Assembly: GCA_026987075.1 (NCBI GenBank)
Contig: JALSNI010000058.1
Location: 1-64,000 of the forward strand
From: Persephonella sp.
Lineage (GTDB): Bacteria > Aquificota > Aquificia > Aquificales > Hydrogenothermaceae
DNA length: 64,000 nucleotides
Reading direction: 5' to 3'
Below, in pieces: positions 35,243-43,943 of this stretch. A model generated the notes under the pieces. That model searched no databases. It was not told where the DNA came from and worked only from the letters and a program-made list of their open reading frames with translations. Position numbers and translations under genes: made by a program. Within the stretch, counting starts at the first letter, position 1. Each line of letters opens with the position of its first letter.

Positions 35243-35698
35243 ATGGACAGGTTGAGACCTACATCAAGTAAAGTTAGACAGGCTTTATTTAACATACTTT
35301 ACGATGTGTCAGGGCTTGTATTTGCAGACCTATTTGCAGGAACAGGGGAAGTGGGAATAACAGCTTTAAAAAAGGGAGCAAAGTTTGTATATTTTGTAGA
35401 AAAAGACAGAAAAAGAGTGGAAAAAATAAAAAAGTCAGCCTCTAAATACTCTATAAACTTTAGAGTTTATAGAGCTGATGCCTTAAAATTTCTAAAAAAT
35501 TTTGACAAAAAAATTGACGTTATATTTGCTGACCCCCCTTATGATTATAAAGAGTATGATAAATTAATAGAATTAGCTTTACAGAAGCTTTCTGATGAAG
35601 GAATATTTGTATTAGAACACAGAATAGGAAAAAGTTTTGGTGCTGAAGAAGAAAGAAAGTATGGAGATACAGTTCTATCTTTTTGGAGAAAGAAATGA
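35243..35698 (+). CDS. rsmD: RsmD-like 16S rRNA guanine-N2 methyltransferase, short form
   Basis: A 151-residue SAM-dependent methyltransferase: RPTSSKVRQALFNIL, the SAM motif ADLFAGTGEVG and the catalytic DPPY are intact. Usual RsmD proteins are about 180-190 residues and carry some 25 residues (RIIxGxxRGRKL) before RPT; these are absent, and an in-frame stop at 35201-35203 leaves little room upstream. Either this is a natural short form or the front has been lost. Followed by coaD in a four-base overlap. Confidence 0.85.
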   Translation: MDRLRPTSSKVRQALFNILYDVSGLVFADLFAGTGEVGITALKKGAKFVYFVEKDRKRVEKIKKSASKYSINFRVYRADALKFLKNFDKKIDVIFADPPYDYKEYDKLIELALQKLSDEGIFVLEHRIGKSFGAEEERKYGDTVLSFWRKK

Positions 35699-36180
35699 TA
35701 ACAAAGATATGTGTGTATCCAGGAACTTTTGACCCTGTTCATTACGGACATATTGATATAGTAAGAAGAGCTTTAAACATATTTGAGTATGTTGTGGTAG
35801 CAATAGCTAAAAATCCAAGAAAAAAACCTCTTTTTTCTGTAGAAGAAAGGGTTGACATGTTTAGGGAATCTGTAAGAGAGTTAGGGGATGAAAGGGTTAT
35901 CATAGAACCTTTTGATGGACTTTTGGTTAACTTTATGAAAAAATACAACACAAAAATTATTGTTAGGGGAGTGAGGCTTTTTACAGATTTTGAGTATGAA
36001 CTACAGATAGCAATGACAAACTATAATCTTGATGAAGTAGAAACCCTTTTCCTTATGCCTTCCCAAGAACTGATTCATATAAGCTCTTCTATTGTTAAAG
36101 ATGTGGCTTCCCACCACGGAGACCTGTCTAAAATGGTTCATCCTTATGTTGAGAAGAAGTTAGAGGAGAGGTTTTTATGA
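35695..36180 (+). CDS. coaD: Phosphopantetheine adenylyltransferase
   Basis: A 161-residue enzyme of coenzyme A synthesis, joining 4'-phosphopantetheine and ATP to dephospho-CoA. The nucleotidyl-transfer motif HYGH in GTFDPVHYGH and the late ISSSIVKDV block are present. ATG 35695 (GGAG six bases upstream) gives the standard length; a TTG at 35683 would add four residues. rsmD-coaD is a common gene pair. Confidence 0.95.
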   Translation: MITKICVYPGTFDPVHYGHIDIVRRALNIFEYVVVAIAKNPRKKPLFSVEERVDMFRESVRELGDERVIIEPFDGLLVNFMKKYNTKIIVRGVRLFTDFEYELQIAMTNYNLDEVETLFLMPSQELIHISSSIVKDVASHHGDLSKMVHPYVEKKLEERFL

Positions 36181-36659
36181 TAATAAGGGTTGTTGTTCTC
36201 CTTTTAGGAATCTTTTTTGCTTCCTGTAGCTACAAATCTATAGATTACGGAAAGATGAAGAAGGAATATTACTGTATAAAGAGAATAAACTTTCCAAGAG
36301 CTGAGGCAACAGCTCTTGACACTATTACAAGAGCAGTTTCTGATGCTATTATATCTGCAGGTGGAAGACTTGAATGTTCAGGAAGGACAACAAAATTTGT
36401 TGTCATTAACATAAAGTCTTTAAGCATATCTCCTATTGGGTATTCTCCAGCTCAGAGGGCAAGTATTTATAAAGTTTTTATAGATTTAGACTTTATGTTG
36501 GAAAATAGAAAAAATGAAACTGTTTTCAAAAAAAACATAAAAGAAATGGCACAGTATACAGGAGTAGGACTTACAGGAGATGTGGAGAGAAGGTATGCTA
36601 TTGAAGAAATTGGAAGACTTGTAAGTATAAGGATTTTTTCTATATTAACAGGTAAGTAA
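36177..36659 (+). CDS. lptE: LptE-like outer-membrane lipoprotein
   Basis: A 160-residue lipoprotein with lipobox FASC (Cys17). The body (tandem strands and helices, RAVSDAIISAGGRL) fits LptE, which plugs the LptD barrel that inserts lipopolysaccharide. Sequence similarity in this family is low; the call leans on the lptE-holA order, which is conserved widely. Overlaps coaD by four bases and holA by one. Confidence 0.7.
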   Translation: MIIRVVVLLLGIFFASCSYKSIDYGKMKKEYYCIKRINFPRAEATALDTITRAVSDAIISAGGRLECSGRTTKFVVINIKSLSISPIGYSPAQRASIYKVFIDLDFMLENRKNETVFKKNIKEMAQYTGVGLTGDVERRYAIEEIGRLVSIRIFSILTGK

Positions 36660-37654
36660 TGGCAGAAAAAAGTATTATTCAGCTTATAAAAAATTTTGAT
36701 TTAAGGCAGTTAAAACCTGTTGTTTTTATTTACGGTAGTGAAGAGCTTTTAAAAAAACAGCTTATTGATAGACTAAAAGAAACCTTTGACGTTCATCTTT
36801 TCTGGGGTGATGAGGCTACATGTAACCAGATTAGGGAGGTTTTTGTTAGCTCTTCTTTATTTTCTGAAGGAAATGTGGCTGTTTTATTAGATGTGGAACA
36901 TCTAATTAGTAAATTATCAAAAGAAGAAATGAAAAACTTTGTAAACCTTTTAAAAAGTATAAAACTGCCTGACAGGCTTTTTATTGTTAGCAGAAAAGAG
37001 AAAATTTCGTCAAAGGAACCTTTTAAGACTATAAAAGATGTTGGAGACATCGTAATATCAAATAAATTGACCCCCAAAGCTTTTCTAATATCTGTAAAAA
37101 AGAAGATAGAAGGAGCAGGTAAAAAAATTAATGATGAAGCGTTAAAACTTCTTGTGTCAATGTTAGATAACGATTTATGGACGGCAAAACAGGAAGTAGA
37201 GAAACTGCTGATTTATGTAGGAGAGAGGGAAGAAATAACAACAGAAGACATAAAAGAAGTTATAACGCCGAGAATATCACAGAATGTTTTTGTTTTTTTA
37301 GACAGATTTTTTCAGAAAAGTCCAGATGCAGTAAAAGCTTATAGAGAGCTTATAAACACAACACATCATCCCTTTGAGGTGCAGTCTCTTTTGCTTAACC
37401 ATATAAATAAACTTTTAGTATTTATAACATTGATAAAAAAAGGGAAAACGGAGGAAGCAATCTTTAGTCAGATGAACATAAAACATCCAGCGATGAAAGG
37501 AACAATAAAGAAACATTCATCTTTAGTTTCCCAAAAGGAATTGATAGAGATGATTAAAGAGCTTTATAACGTGGAAAAAAAGCAAAAAGCTGAGTTTTTA
37601 GACATCAAAGAAACCTTTGAAGAATTTTTGATAAAACAGGTTATTCATGAATAA
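36659..37654 (+). CDS. holA: DNA polymerase III subunit delta
   Basis: A 331-residue protein of the clamp loader. FIYGSEELLKKQLIDRL near the N-terminus, the degenerate AAA+ region and the helical C-terminus (HPFEVQSLLLNHINKL) match HolA. It opens the sliding clamp for loading on DNA. Overlaps ruvB by eight bases. Confidence 0.92.
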   Translation: MAEKSIIQLIKNFDLRQLKPVVFIYGSEELLKKQLIDRLKETFDVHLFWGDEATCNQIREVFVSSSLFSEGNVAVLLDVEHLISKLSKEEMKNFVNLLKSIKLPDRLFIVSRKEKISSKEPFKTIKDVGDIVISNKLTPKAFLISVKKKIEGAGKKINDEALKLLVSMLDNDLWTAKQEVEKLLIYVGEREEITTEDIKEVITPRISQNVFVFLDRFFQKSPDAVKAYRELINTTHHPFEVQSLLLNHINKLLVFITLIKKGKTEEAIFSQMNIKHPAMKGTIKKHSSLVSQKELIEMIKELYNVEKKQKAEFLDIKETFEEFLIKQVIHE

Positions 37655-38606
37655 AGGAGATATACACATTGATGCTGGCTTAAGGCCTAAGTTTTTAAAA
37701 GATTACATAGGGCAGAGAAAAGTCAGGGAGCAGATTAAACTGTTTATTGAAGCAAGTAAAAGAAAAGGAGAGTTACTTGACCATGTTCTGATAAGTGGTC
37801 CTCCAGGACTTGGAAAAACAACTCTTGCACAGATTATTGCAAACGAATTAGGGAGAAACATCATCTTTACCTCAGGACCTATCCTGGAAAAAAAAGGAGA
37901 CCTTGCTGGAATACTCTCTTCACTTGAAGAGGGAGACATTTTGTTTATAGATGAGATACACAGACTCAATCCTTCTGTTGAAGAAGCGTTGTATCCGGCG
38001 ATAGAAGAATTTAGGCTGGACATAGTAATCGGGAAAGGAAGCTCCTCAAGAACTGTCAGTATAAGCCTGCCAAAGTTTACCCTGATAGGAGCCACAACAA
38101 GGGCAGGTATGCTGACATCACCTTTGCTTTCGCGTTTTGGTATAGTCCTGAATATGGATTACTACGATGAAGATTCCCTGAAGCAGATTATAAAAAGGTC
38201 TGCCGTTATAATAGGTATTGAAATATCTGATGATGCTGCTTACGAGATTGCAAAAAGGTCAAGGGGAACTCCAAGGAATGCAAACAGACTTTTAAAGAGA
38301 GTTCATGATTATGCTGTTGTTAACGGAAGAGAGACAATAGATAAGGATACAGCAGTAAAAGCCCTCACATTTTTGGGTATTGATGAAGATGGATTAGACA
38401 CCACAGACAGAAAATATCTGGATGTTCTGATTAATAAATTTAACTGTAGACCTGTGGGTCTGAACACAATTTCATCAGCCCTGTCAGAGAGTAAAAACAC
38501 AATAGAGGAAATTATTGAACCTTATCTCCTCAGAAAAGGCTACATCCAGAAAACACACAAAGGTAGAATTCCAACAGAAAAAGCCGTAAAAAAATTTGAA
38601 AAATAG
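37647..38606 (+). CDS. ruvB: Holliday junction branch migration helicase RuvB
   Basis: A 319-residue AAA+ ATPase with Walker A GPPGLGKTT, Walker B DEIH, sensor GATTRAG and LLSRFGI, then the C-terminal winged helix. RuvB pumps DNA through RuvA at Holliday junctions. ruvA is not in the window. Last gene of the rsmD-coaD-lptE-holA-ruvB run. Confidence 0.97.
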   Translation: MNKGDIHIDAGLRPKFLKDYIGQRKVREQIKLFIEASKRKGELLDHVLISGPPGLGKTTLAQIIANELGRNIIFTSGPILEKKGDLAGILSSLEEGDILFIDEIHRLNPSVEEALYPAIEEFRLDIVIGKGSSSRTVSISLPKFTLIGATTRAGMLTSPLLSRFGIVLNMDYYDEDSLKQIIKRSAVIIGIEISDDAAYEIAKRSRGTPRNANRLLKRVHDYAVVNGRETIDKDTAVKALTFLGIDEDGLDTTDRKYLDVLINKFNCRPVGLNTISSALSESKNTIEEIIEPYLLRKGYIQKTHKGRIPTEKAVKKFEK

Positions 38607-38667
38607 AGACTGATTATATATATTTTAATAACAAAATCAAACACTGTTTTATTTCAAGGAGGTAAGA

Positions 38668-39612
38668 TTGACAGCAGTCATTGATGAAAGACAGCAACAG
38701 CTTATTGAAAAGATAAACAGCCTTAGAAAAAAGAAAAATGCCATTATACTTGCCCATTACTATCAGAGGGGAGAGATACAGGACATAGCAGATGTTGTTG
38801 GAGATTCACTGGAACTTGCAAGGAGAGCACAGGAAACAGATGCAGACATTATCGTTTTTGCTGGCGTAAAGTTTATGGCTGAAACGGCAAAGATACTAAA
38901 TCCAGACAAAAAAGTTCTTCATCCAAACCCTGAAAGCGGTTGTCCAATGGCAGATATGGCAACAGTTGAAGGAGTATTAAACCTGAAAAAACAGCACCCA
39001 GATGCCATAGTAGTATCTTACATAAACACAAATGCTGATGTTAAAACAGTATCTGATGTTATAGTTACCTCAAGAAATGCAGTAAAGGTTGTTAAAAAAT
39101 TAGATGCGAAGAAAATAATATTTGTTCCAGACCAGTTTTTAGGCTCATACATTGCAAAACAGGTTCCAGAAAAAGAGTTTATACTGTGGAAAGGTTTCTG
39201 TCCTCCTCATTTTAACCTTACACCTGACCAGCTTCTTGCTCTAAAAGAAAAGTATCCTGATGCAAAGATAGCTGTCCATCCTGAGTGTAATACAGAAACG
39301 GTGAAAATAGCTGACTTTGTTGGAAGTACATCACAGATTATTGAGTATGCAACAACCTGTGAGTCAAAGAACGTAATTATAGGAACAGAGGTTGGTCTGA
39401 AACACTGGCTGGAAAAAATTAATCCAGAAAAAAATTATATATTCCCTGTAAATGCAGACTACTGCGGAACAGTCCACTGCTGTGACATGAAAAAGAACAC
39501 ATTAGACAAGATAGCAGATGTTTTAGAAAACGAAACAAACGAGATTGTCCTTCCTGAAGACATTATTGAGAAAGCCAGAAAGCCTCTTGATCTAATGCTT
39601 TCGATAGTTTAA
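38668..39612 (+). CDS. nadA: Quinolinate synthase
   Basis: A 314-residue iron-sulfur enzyme that condenses iminoaspartate with dihydroxyacetone phosphate in NAD synthesis. AHYYQRGEIQDIADVVGDS, ESGCPMADM, HPECNTE and the Cys-rich ADYCGTVHCCDM are family marks; the [4Fe-4S] Cys ligands lie among them. The start is TTG at 38668 behind a perfect AAGGAGGT (38656-38663). Confidence 0.95.
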   Translation: MTAVIDERQQQLIEKINSLRKKKNAIILAHYYQRGEIQDIADVVGDSLELARRAQETDADIIVFAGVKFMAETAKILNPDKKVLHPNPESGCPMADMATVEGVLNLKKQHPDAIVVSYINTNADVKTVSDVIVTSRNAVKVVKKLDAKKIIFVPDQFLGSYIAKQVPEKEFILWKGFCPPHFNLTPDQLLALKEKYPDAKIAVHPECNTETVKIADFVGSTSQIIEYATTCESKNVIIGTEVGLKHWLEKINPEKNYIFPVNADYCGTVHCCDMKKNTLDKIADVLENETNEIVLPEDIIEKARKPLDLMLSIV

Positions 39613-39630
39613 ACCTCCATATATGGAGGT
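39613..39630. repeat. Perfect 18-base palindrome after nadA
   Basis: ACCTCCATATATGGAGGT is a perfect palindrome beginning at the nadA stop codon. As RNA it would fold with a 7-bp stem and TATA loop. A T run is absent, so it may stabilise the 3' end rather than terminate. Confidence 0.5.
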
Positions 39631-39670
39631 GAGGGAGGAAAGATTTAAAGGAAAGGAGGGAGGGGGATTT

Positions 39671-40021
39671 TTAATACTTTCTTACTGTTGGGTCTATGTA
39701 ATCACTCCAGGCAAGGATTCCCCCTTCAACGTTTTTTACATTTTCATAACCATGTTGCATAAGCCACAGAGTCGCCTGAAGACTTCTGTTTCCACTCCTG
39801 CATATAACGTATATAGGCTTATCCTTTGGTAGTTTTCCGATGACAGACGGCAGTTTCATCAGAGGGACAAGCATAGCTTCTTTTTCTCTGATTCTTGAAA
39901 ACTCATACTCTTGAGGTTCTCTTACATCAAGAAGTATAAAATCTTCATTACTGTCTATCTTTTCTTTAAGCTCCTGCACAGATATATGTATCTTCTGGTA
40001 TGTATCCCTGTCTAAAAACAA
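39671..40021 (-). CDS. Rhodanese-like sulfurtransferase
   Basis: A 116-residue single rhodanese domain with the active-site Cys in ICRSGNRS and the LLDVREPQEYEFSRI block. It resembles GlpE/PspE-type enzymes that carry a persulfide, but the natural donor and acceptor are unknown. Start is TTG at 40021 with ribosome site GGAGGAA; no ATG is available nearby. It converges on nadA. Confidence 0.88.
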   Translation of the reverse strand: MFLDRDTYQKIHISVQELKEKIDSNEDFILLDVREPQEYEFSRIREKEAMLVPLMKLPSVIGKLPKDKPIYVICRSGNRSLQATLWLMQHGYENVKNVEGGILAWSDYIDPTVRKY

Positions 40022-40166
40022 CTTTATTCCTCCATTAGATTATTTTTATATAAAAATATAATTTTTTTAATAAAATTTCATATGATTTACTTAATAAAAG
40101 TAGCATTTTCCAACAGGTTGTTAGAATTGAAAATACCTATATGTATCTTAAAAATGTCAATAGTGA

Positions 40167-40195
40167 TTGATATCATTCCACTGGTTGTATATTTT
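40167..40195 (+). promoter_or_regulatory. Probable promoter of the GlcD-like oxidase gene
   Basis: TTGATA (40167-40172), 17 bases, TATTTT (40190-40195), with the AAGGAG ribosome site and ATG at 40228 following. The rest of the 206-base gap from 40022 is AT-rich without a reading frame. Confidence 0.4.
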
Positions 40196-40227
40196 AGATT
40201 ATTATCAAAAACAAAAAGGAGTGAAAA

Positions 40228-41634
40228 ATGTTTGAAATAAAACAGAGAGATGTTATAAAAGTTCCAGATAGAGTTAAAAGAGCACTGAAAGAGATATTAG
40301 GAGAGGAAAACTGTCTTGACGACAGTATGGACAGGCTTCTGTATTCTTACGATGCAACGAGAATAAAGATGCTTCCTGAGCTTGTTGCTATACCTGAAAA
40401 TCAGGAGCAGGTTCAAAAAATAGTTCAGATATGTTATGAGGAAGGTATTCCTGTAACTCCAAGGGGAGCTGGTTCTGGTTATACAGGGGGAGCACTGCCT
40501 GTTAAAGGAGGAGTGGTTGTTTCCTTTGAAAAGATGGACAGGATTTTAGAGATAGATGAGGACAACGCAGTGGCAAGAGTTCAGCCGGGGGTTATCACAT
40601 ACAGACTTCAGAAAGCTGTTGAAAAGGTTGGACTGTTTTACCCACCAGACCCTGCAAGCTACAAGTACTGCACAATTGGAGGGAATGTTGCTGAAAATGC
40701 AGGTGGTCCCAGATGCGTCAAATACGGGGTTACAAGGGAATACATAATGGAGCTGAATACTGTCGTGCACACAGGAGAGATAATACATACAGGCAAACCA
40801 ACACTGAAAGATGTTGCTGGATACGACCTTACTAGGCTGTTTATAGGCAGTGAAGGAACACTGGGACTGTTTACAGAGATAACAGTAAAACTGATACCAA
40901 AACCTCAATCTGCAAAGACAGCAATGGCAATATTCTCTGACATAGCATCTGTAGGGAAAACTGTGAAAGATATATTCAAAGCTGGAATACAGCCTTCAGC
41001 CCTTGAGTTTATGGATAAGTTAGCTATCAATGCTGTTGAGGACTTTGGACATTTTGGACTTCCAAGGGATGCAGAAGTTTTATTGCTCATAGAGGTTGAC
41101 GGTCATCCGCTGGCTATTGATGAGCAGATTACAGAGGTTGCAAGAATATGCGAAAGAAACGGAGCAAAGGTCAGCATAGCGAGAAACCAGAAAGAAGCAG
41201 AAAAACTGTGGGAGGCAAGAAGGGCACTTTCTCCGGCAGTTTCAAAACTTGGCAGAGTAAAGATTAACGAAGACATTGTTTTTCCACGAAGTTATCTTCC
41301 TGAAGCACTGCCAAAACTGAGGGAGATAGGAAAAAAGTACAACCTGAAGATGGTAAACTTTGGGCATATTGGAGATGGAAATGTCCACGCAAACTTTATG
41401 ATTGACGGCAGAGACGAGGATGAGCTAAAAAGAACAGAGAAGGCTGTTGAGGAGGTTTTTGAACTTGCCCTGTCCTATGGAGGTTCTATCACAGGTGAGC
41501 ACGGTGTTGGAATAACAAAGGCTCCCTTTATGAAAAAACAGTTCAGACCTGCAGAGATGGAGATAATGAAAGGTATAAAAAGGGTTTTTGACCCGAAGAA
41601 TCTTATAAATCCCGGTAAGATGGATATTGATTAG
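40228..41634 (+). CDS. FAD-linked glycolate/D-lactate oxidase, GlcD family
   Basis: A 468-residue flavoprotein. The FAD-binding fold has PRGAGSGYTGGALP and TIGGNVAENAGG, and the C-terminal domain has GHIGDGNVHANF and GEHGVGITK. GlcD-type enzymes oxidise glycolate or D-lactate and pass electrons to a partner or quinone. No glcE or glcF is beside it, so it may act as a stand-alone D-2-hydroxyacid dehydrogenase. It has its own promoter region and rpmB follows by 48 bases. Confidence 0.88.
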   Translation: MFEIKQRDVIKVPDRVKRALKEILGEENCLDDSMDRLLYSYDATRIKMLPELVAIPENQEQVQKIVQICYEEGIPVTPRGAGSGYTGGALPVKGGVVVSFEKMDRILEIDEDNAVARVQPGVITYRLQKAVEKVGLFYPPDPASYKYCTIGGNVAENAGGPRCVKYGVTREYIMELNTVVHTGEIIHTGKPTLKDVAGYDLTRLFIGSEGTLGLFTEITVKLIPKPQSAKTAMAIFSDIASVGKTVKDIFKAGIQPSALEFMDKLAINAVEDFGHFGLPRDAEVLLLIEVDGHPLAIDEQITEVARICERNGAKVSIARNQKEAEKLWEARRALSPAVSKLGRVKINEDIVFPRSYLPEALPKLREIGKKYNLKMVNFGHIGDGNVHANFMIDGRDEDELKRTEKAVEEVFELALSYGGSITGEHGVGITKAPFMKKQFRPAEMEIMKGIKRVFDPKNLINPGKMDID

Positions 41635-41682
41635 CATTTGTGATATATTATTTATTTCGTTAATCAAAAGTGGAGGAAGAAA

Positions 41683-41877
41683 ATGGCAGTCTGTCAGATA
41701 TGCGGTAAGAAAACAGCTCACGGCAACAGGGTTGCCCACTCTGCAACCACGTCAAAAAGGGTATGGAGACCTAACCTACAGAGGGTAAAGGCAGTTATGC
41801 CTGACGGTTCAACAAAAAGAATATATGTGTGTGCAAAATGTCTGAAAGCAGGTAAAGTCAAAAAAGCGGTCAGATAG
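41683..41877 (+). CDS. rpmB: Ribosomal protein L28
   Basis: A 64-residue ribosomal protein with MAVCQICGKK at the start, HSATTSKRVWRPNLQ in the middle and CAKCLKAGKV at the end. The two CxxC pairs make this the zinc-binding form of L28. Confidence 0.97.
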   Translation: MAVCQICGKKTAHGNRVAHSATTSKRVWRPNLQRVKAVMPDGSTKRIYVCAKCLKAGKVKKAVR

Positions 41878-41920
41878 GAATTATTCCTGTCTGACTTCTT
41901 GTCATACTTTTCTTCTCTAT
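41869..41920 (+). terminator. Strong hairpin at the rpmB stop
   Basis: Positions 41869-41880 pair with 41884-41895 (12 bp with one wobble, TTA loop), overlapping the rpmB stop codon. The region after it is T-rich but broken by C and A, so termination may be partial. Confidence 0.6.
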
Positions 41921-41948
41921 TTATCTTTATAAAAAAAACGAGGAACTG

Positions 41949-43889
41949 ATGAAACTCCTTTCAAAAGAGGAGATACTCCCATTTCTAAAAAATCTCTTTT
42001 CCCAGGCACAAAACAGTATAAAAATATCCTCTCCGTGGATTAAATCTGAAGTTTTTAAGGAGTTACTTCCAGAAAAAAATGTAAATTTAGAGGTCATTGT
42101 AAGGGACTCTGAGCTTGAAGATTTTTTGATAACAGATGTTGAAGTGCTCAGCACAATTCAGCAGTTAAAAGGAAAAATATTCCTCAATCCAGACATTCAC
42201 TCAAAATTTGTTATCATTGATGATACAAAAGCAGTTGTAGGCTCTGCAAACATCACAAAATCAGGGCTTTATCAGGATGGAAACATTGAAACTGCCGTTT
42301 TTATAGAGGATAAAAAGCAGATTCAGAAGCTAATTTCCCAGTTTGAAAGTATAAAGGAAAAGTCTGTAAATCTGTCTGAAGAGATTGTTGGAATTGTTCT
42401 GAACTCTGTAAGCTCAATAACAGCTGAAATTTTGCTCTTTCAGGAAGTGCCCCAGCAGACTTATCTGAAAATTCCTGCAGGAGATTCAGGTTTTCTCCTT
42501 GGAAGAATTGCTGTCATAAAAGATATAAACAGCTCTTTATTTTCAACATTTTTAAGCACTATTGAAAGGTCTGTTTTTTCAGAAGTAGAAAAGCTGAAGA
42601 TATTACTGACAGAGAAAGACCCCCTGTATAAAAAGGCTTTAACCCTCTCTTATCTGAATGAAAAAGAAAGCAGTATAAAGGTGGGGCAGTTAGAGATATT
42701 AGCTTACTTTAATCCTGAAGTATCCCATGGGGAAAGTGTATTGAAAACACCGATGGTTCCGCCTACTGCTGGAGCTCTTGTATACTCCCTTAAAACAGAG
42801 AAAGAGATACAAAGCATTATGAAGATAAACCACGCAGGATATCCGATGGGAGAACCTGTTTCTTTTGGAAAACTGTTCAACACAAATCTTAATGCATACG
42901 TAGACCTTGAAAAGATTTACAGCATGCATATGGCCGTTTTAGGAACAACCGGTTCAGGAAAAACAACATTCGTCAGAAGGATAATGGAAAACTTAAAATC
43001 AAAAGATGTAAAGGTTTACATATTTGACCTTTACAACGAGTATGAAAAATCTGTTTCTAAATCTTTTAAACTGACTTTTCCCCCACTGCTATTTCCTGTA
43101 AGTTTTGACAACATAAAAGAGCTGTTCAGACAGTACGGTGTATTTTTTCAGGAAAAGTCATCTGAGGAGAAAAGGGTTGCCTCTTACTTCAGAAGGCATC
43201 TTAAACCTGACCTTGAGATAATAGGATTTAACGAAAAATCCCTTGAGGATATGCTTATTGAATCTATCAGCCTTACAGATTTAAAAGGAGAGCTGAGAGA
43301 AGAGCTACAGACATTCCTTGATATGCTGAAGAAGGATTACACTGAAGAAGCTTTGAGTAAACATCCAGAAGTTGTGAAAGATATAAAGAAAAGCCTCAAA
43401 TCAAAAGAAAACGTTGTTATATACGACTTTCACAAGATTGAAGACCCAATAACAAGGGTAAATATCGCTGGCATCTTGATGAAGGAGATTTTTAGAATAT
43501 CAAAATCAGAGGAAGGAAAAAGAGTTATTATTTTAGAGGAAGCTCAGAACTTTGCCCCAGAAAAAGGGTTTGGAGAAATTCAGGCAGGTTCTTCAAACAT
43601 TGCTTACGTTATGGCAAGGAAGATAGCCACAGAGGGAAGGAAGTTTAATTTAGGATTGATAGCAATAACACAGAGACCTGCAAACATCAGTAAGTATGTC
43701 CTCTCTCAGCTGAACACACAGGCAGTTTTTAAACTGATTAACAGGAACGACCTTGAGGCTGTTTCTGTTTTTTTTGAATACTCAAAGGAAGACATATTTA
43801 ACATTCTTCCATTTTTAAAGCCGGGTAATGGTTTTATAACAGGACTGGCTGTCCCCTTTGGGATACTTACAGAAATAAAGTTAGGATAA
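41949..43889 (+). CDS. PLD-type nuclease fused to HerA-like hexameric ATPase
   Basis: A 646-residue fusion. Residues 1-135 form a single phospholipase D-type domain with the HKD motif HSKFVIIDDTKAVVGSANIT. From about 160 a HerA-type beta-barrel and a RecA-like ATPase follow, with Walker A GTTGSGKTT (about 336), Walker B RVIILEEAQNF and ITQRPANISK. HerA translocates DNA ends for the nuclease NurA, encoded at 45431 in the same direction. The PLD domain would dimerise to form a nuclease centre, adding a second cutting activity. Bacterial context suggests end resection or defence. Confidence 0.85.
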   Translation: MKLLSKEEILPFLKNLFSQAQNSIKISSPWIKSEVFKELLPEKNVNLEVIVRDSELEDFLITDVEVLSTIQQLKGKIFLNPDIHSKFVIIDDTKAVVGSANITKSGLYQDGNIETAVFIEDKKQIQKLISQFESIKEKSVNLSEEIVGIVLNSVSSITAEILLFQEVPQQTYLKIPAGDSGFLLGRIAVIKDINSSLFSTFLSTIERSVFSEVEKLKILLTEKDPLYKKALTLSYLNEKESSIKVGQLEILAYFNPEVSHGESVLKTPMVPPTAGALVYSLKTEKEIQSIMKINHAGYPMGEPVSFGKLFNTNLNAYVDLEKIYSMHMAVLGTTGSGKTTFVRRIMENLKSKDVKVYIFDLYNEYEKSVSKSFKLTFPPLLFPVSFDNIKELFRQYGVFFQEKSSEEKRVASYFRRHLKPDLEIIGFNEKSLEDMLIESISLTDLKGELREELQTFLDMLKKDYTEEALSKHPEVVKDIKKSLKSKENVVIYDFHKIEDPITRVNIAGILMKEIFRISKSEEGKRVIILEEAQNFAPEKGFGEIQAGSSNIAYVMARKIATEGRKFNLGLIAITQRPANISKYVLSQLNTQAVFKLINRNDLEAVSVFFEYSKEDIFNILPFLKPGNGFITGLAVPFGILTEIKLG

Positions 43890-43943
43890 CTGGAAAACCC
43901 TATTTTCAGAAATAAATTATCCCAAAAAAGAAAGGTGAGGATT

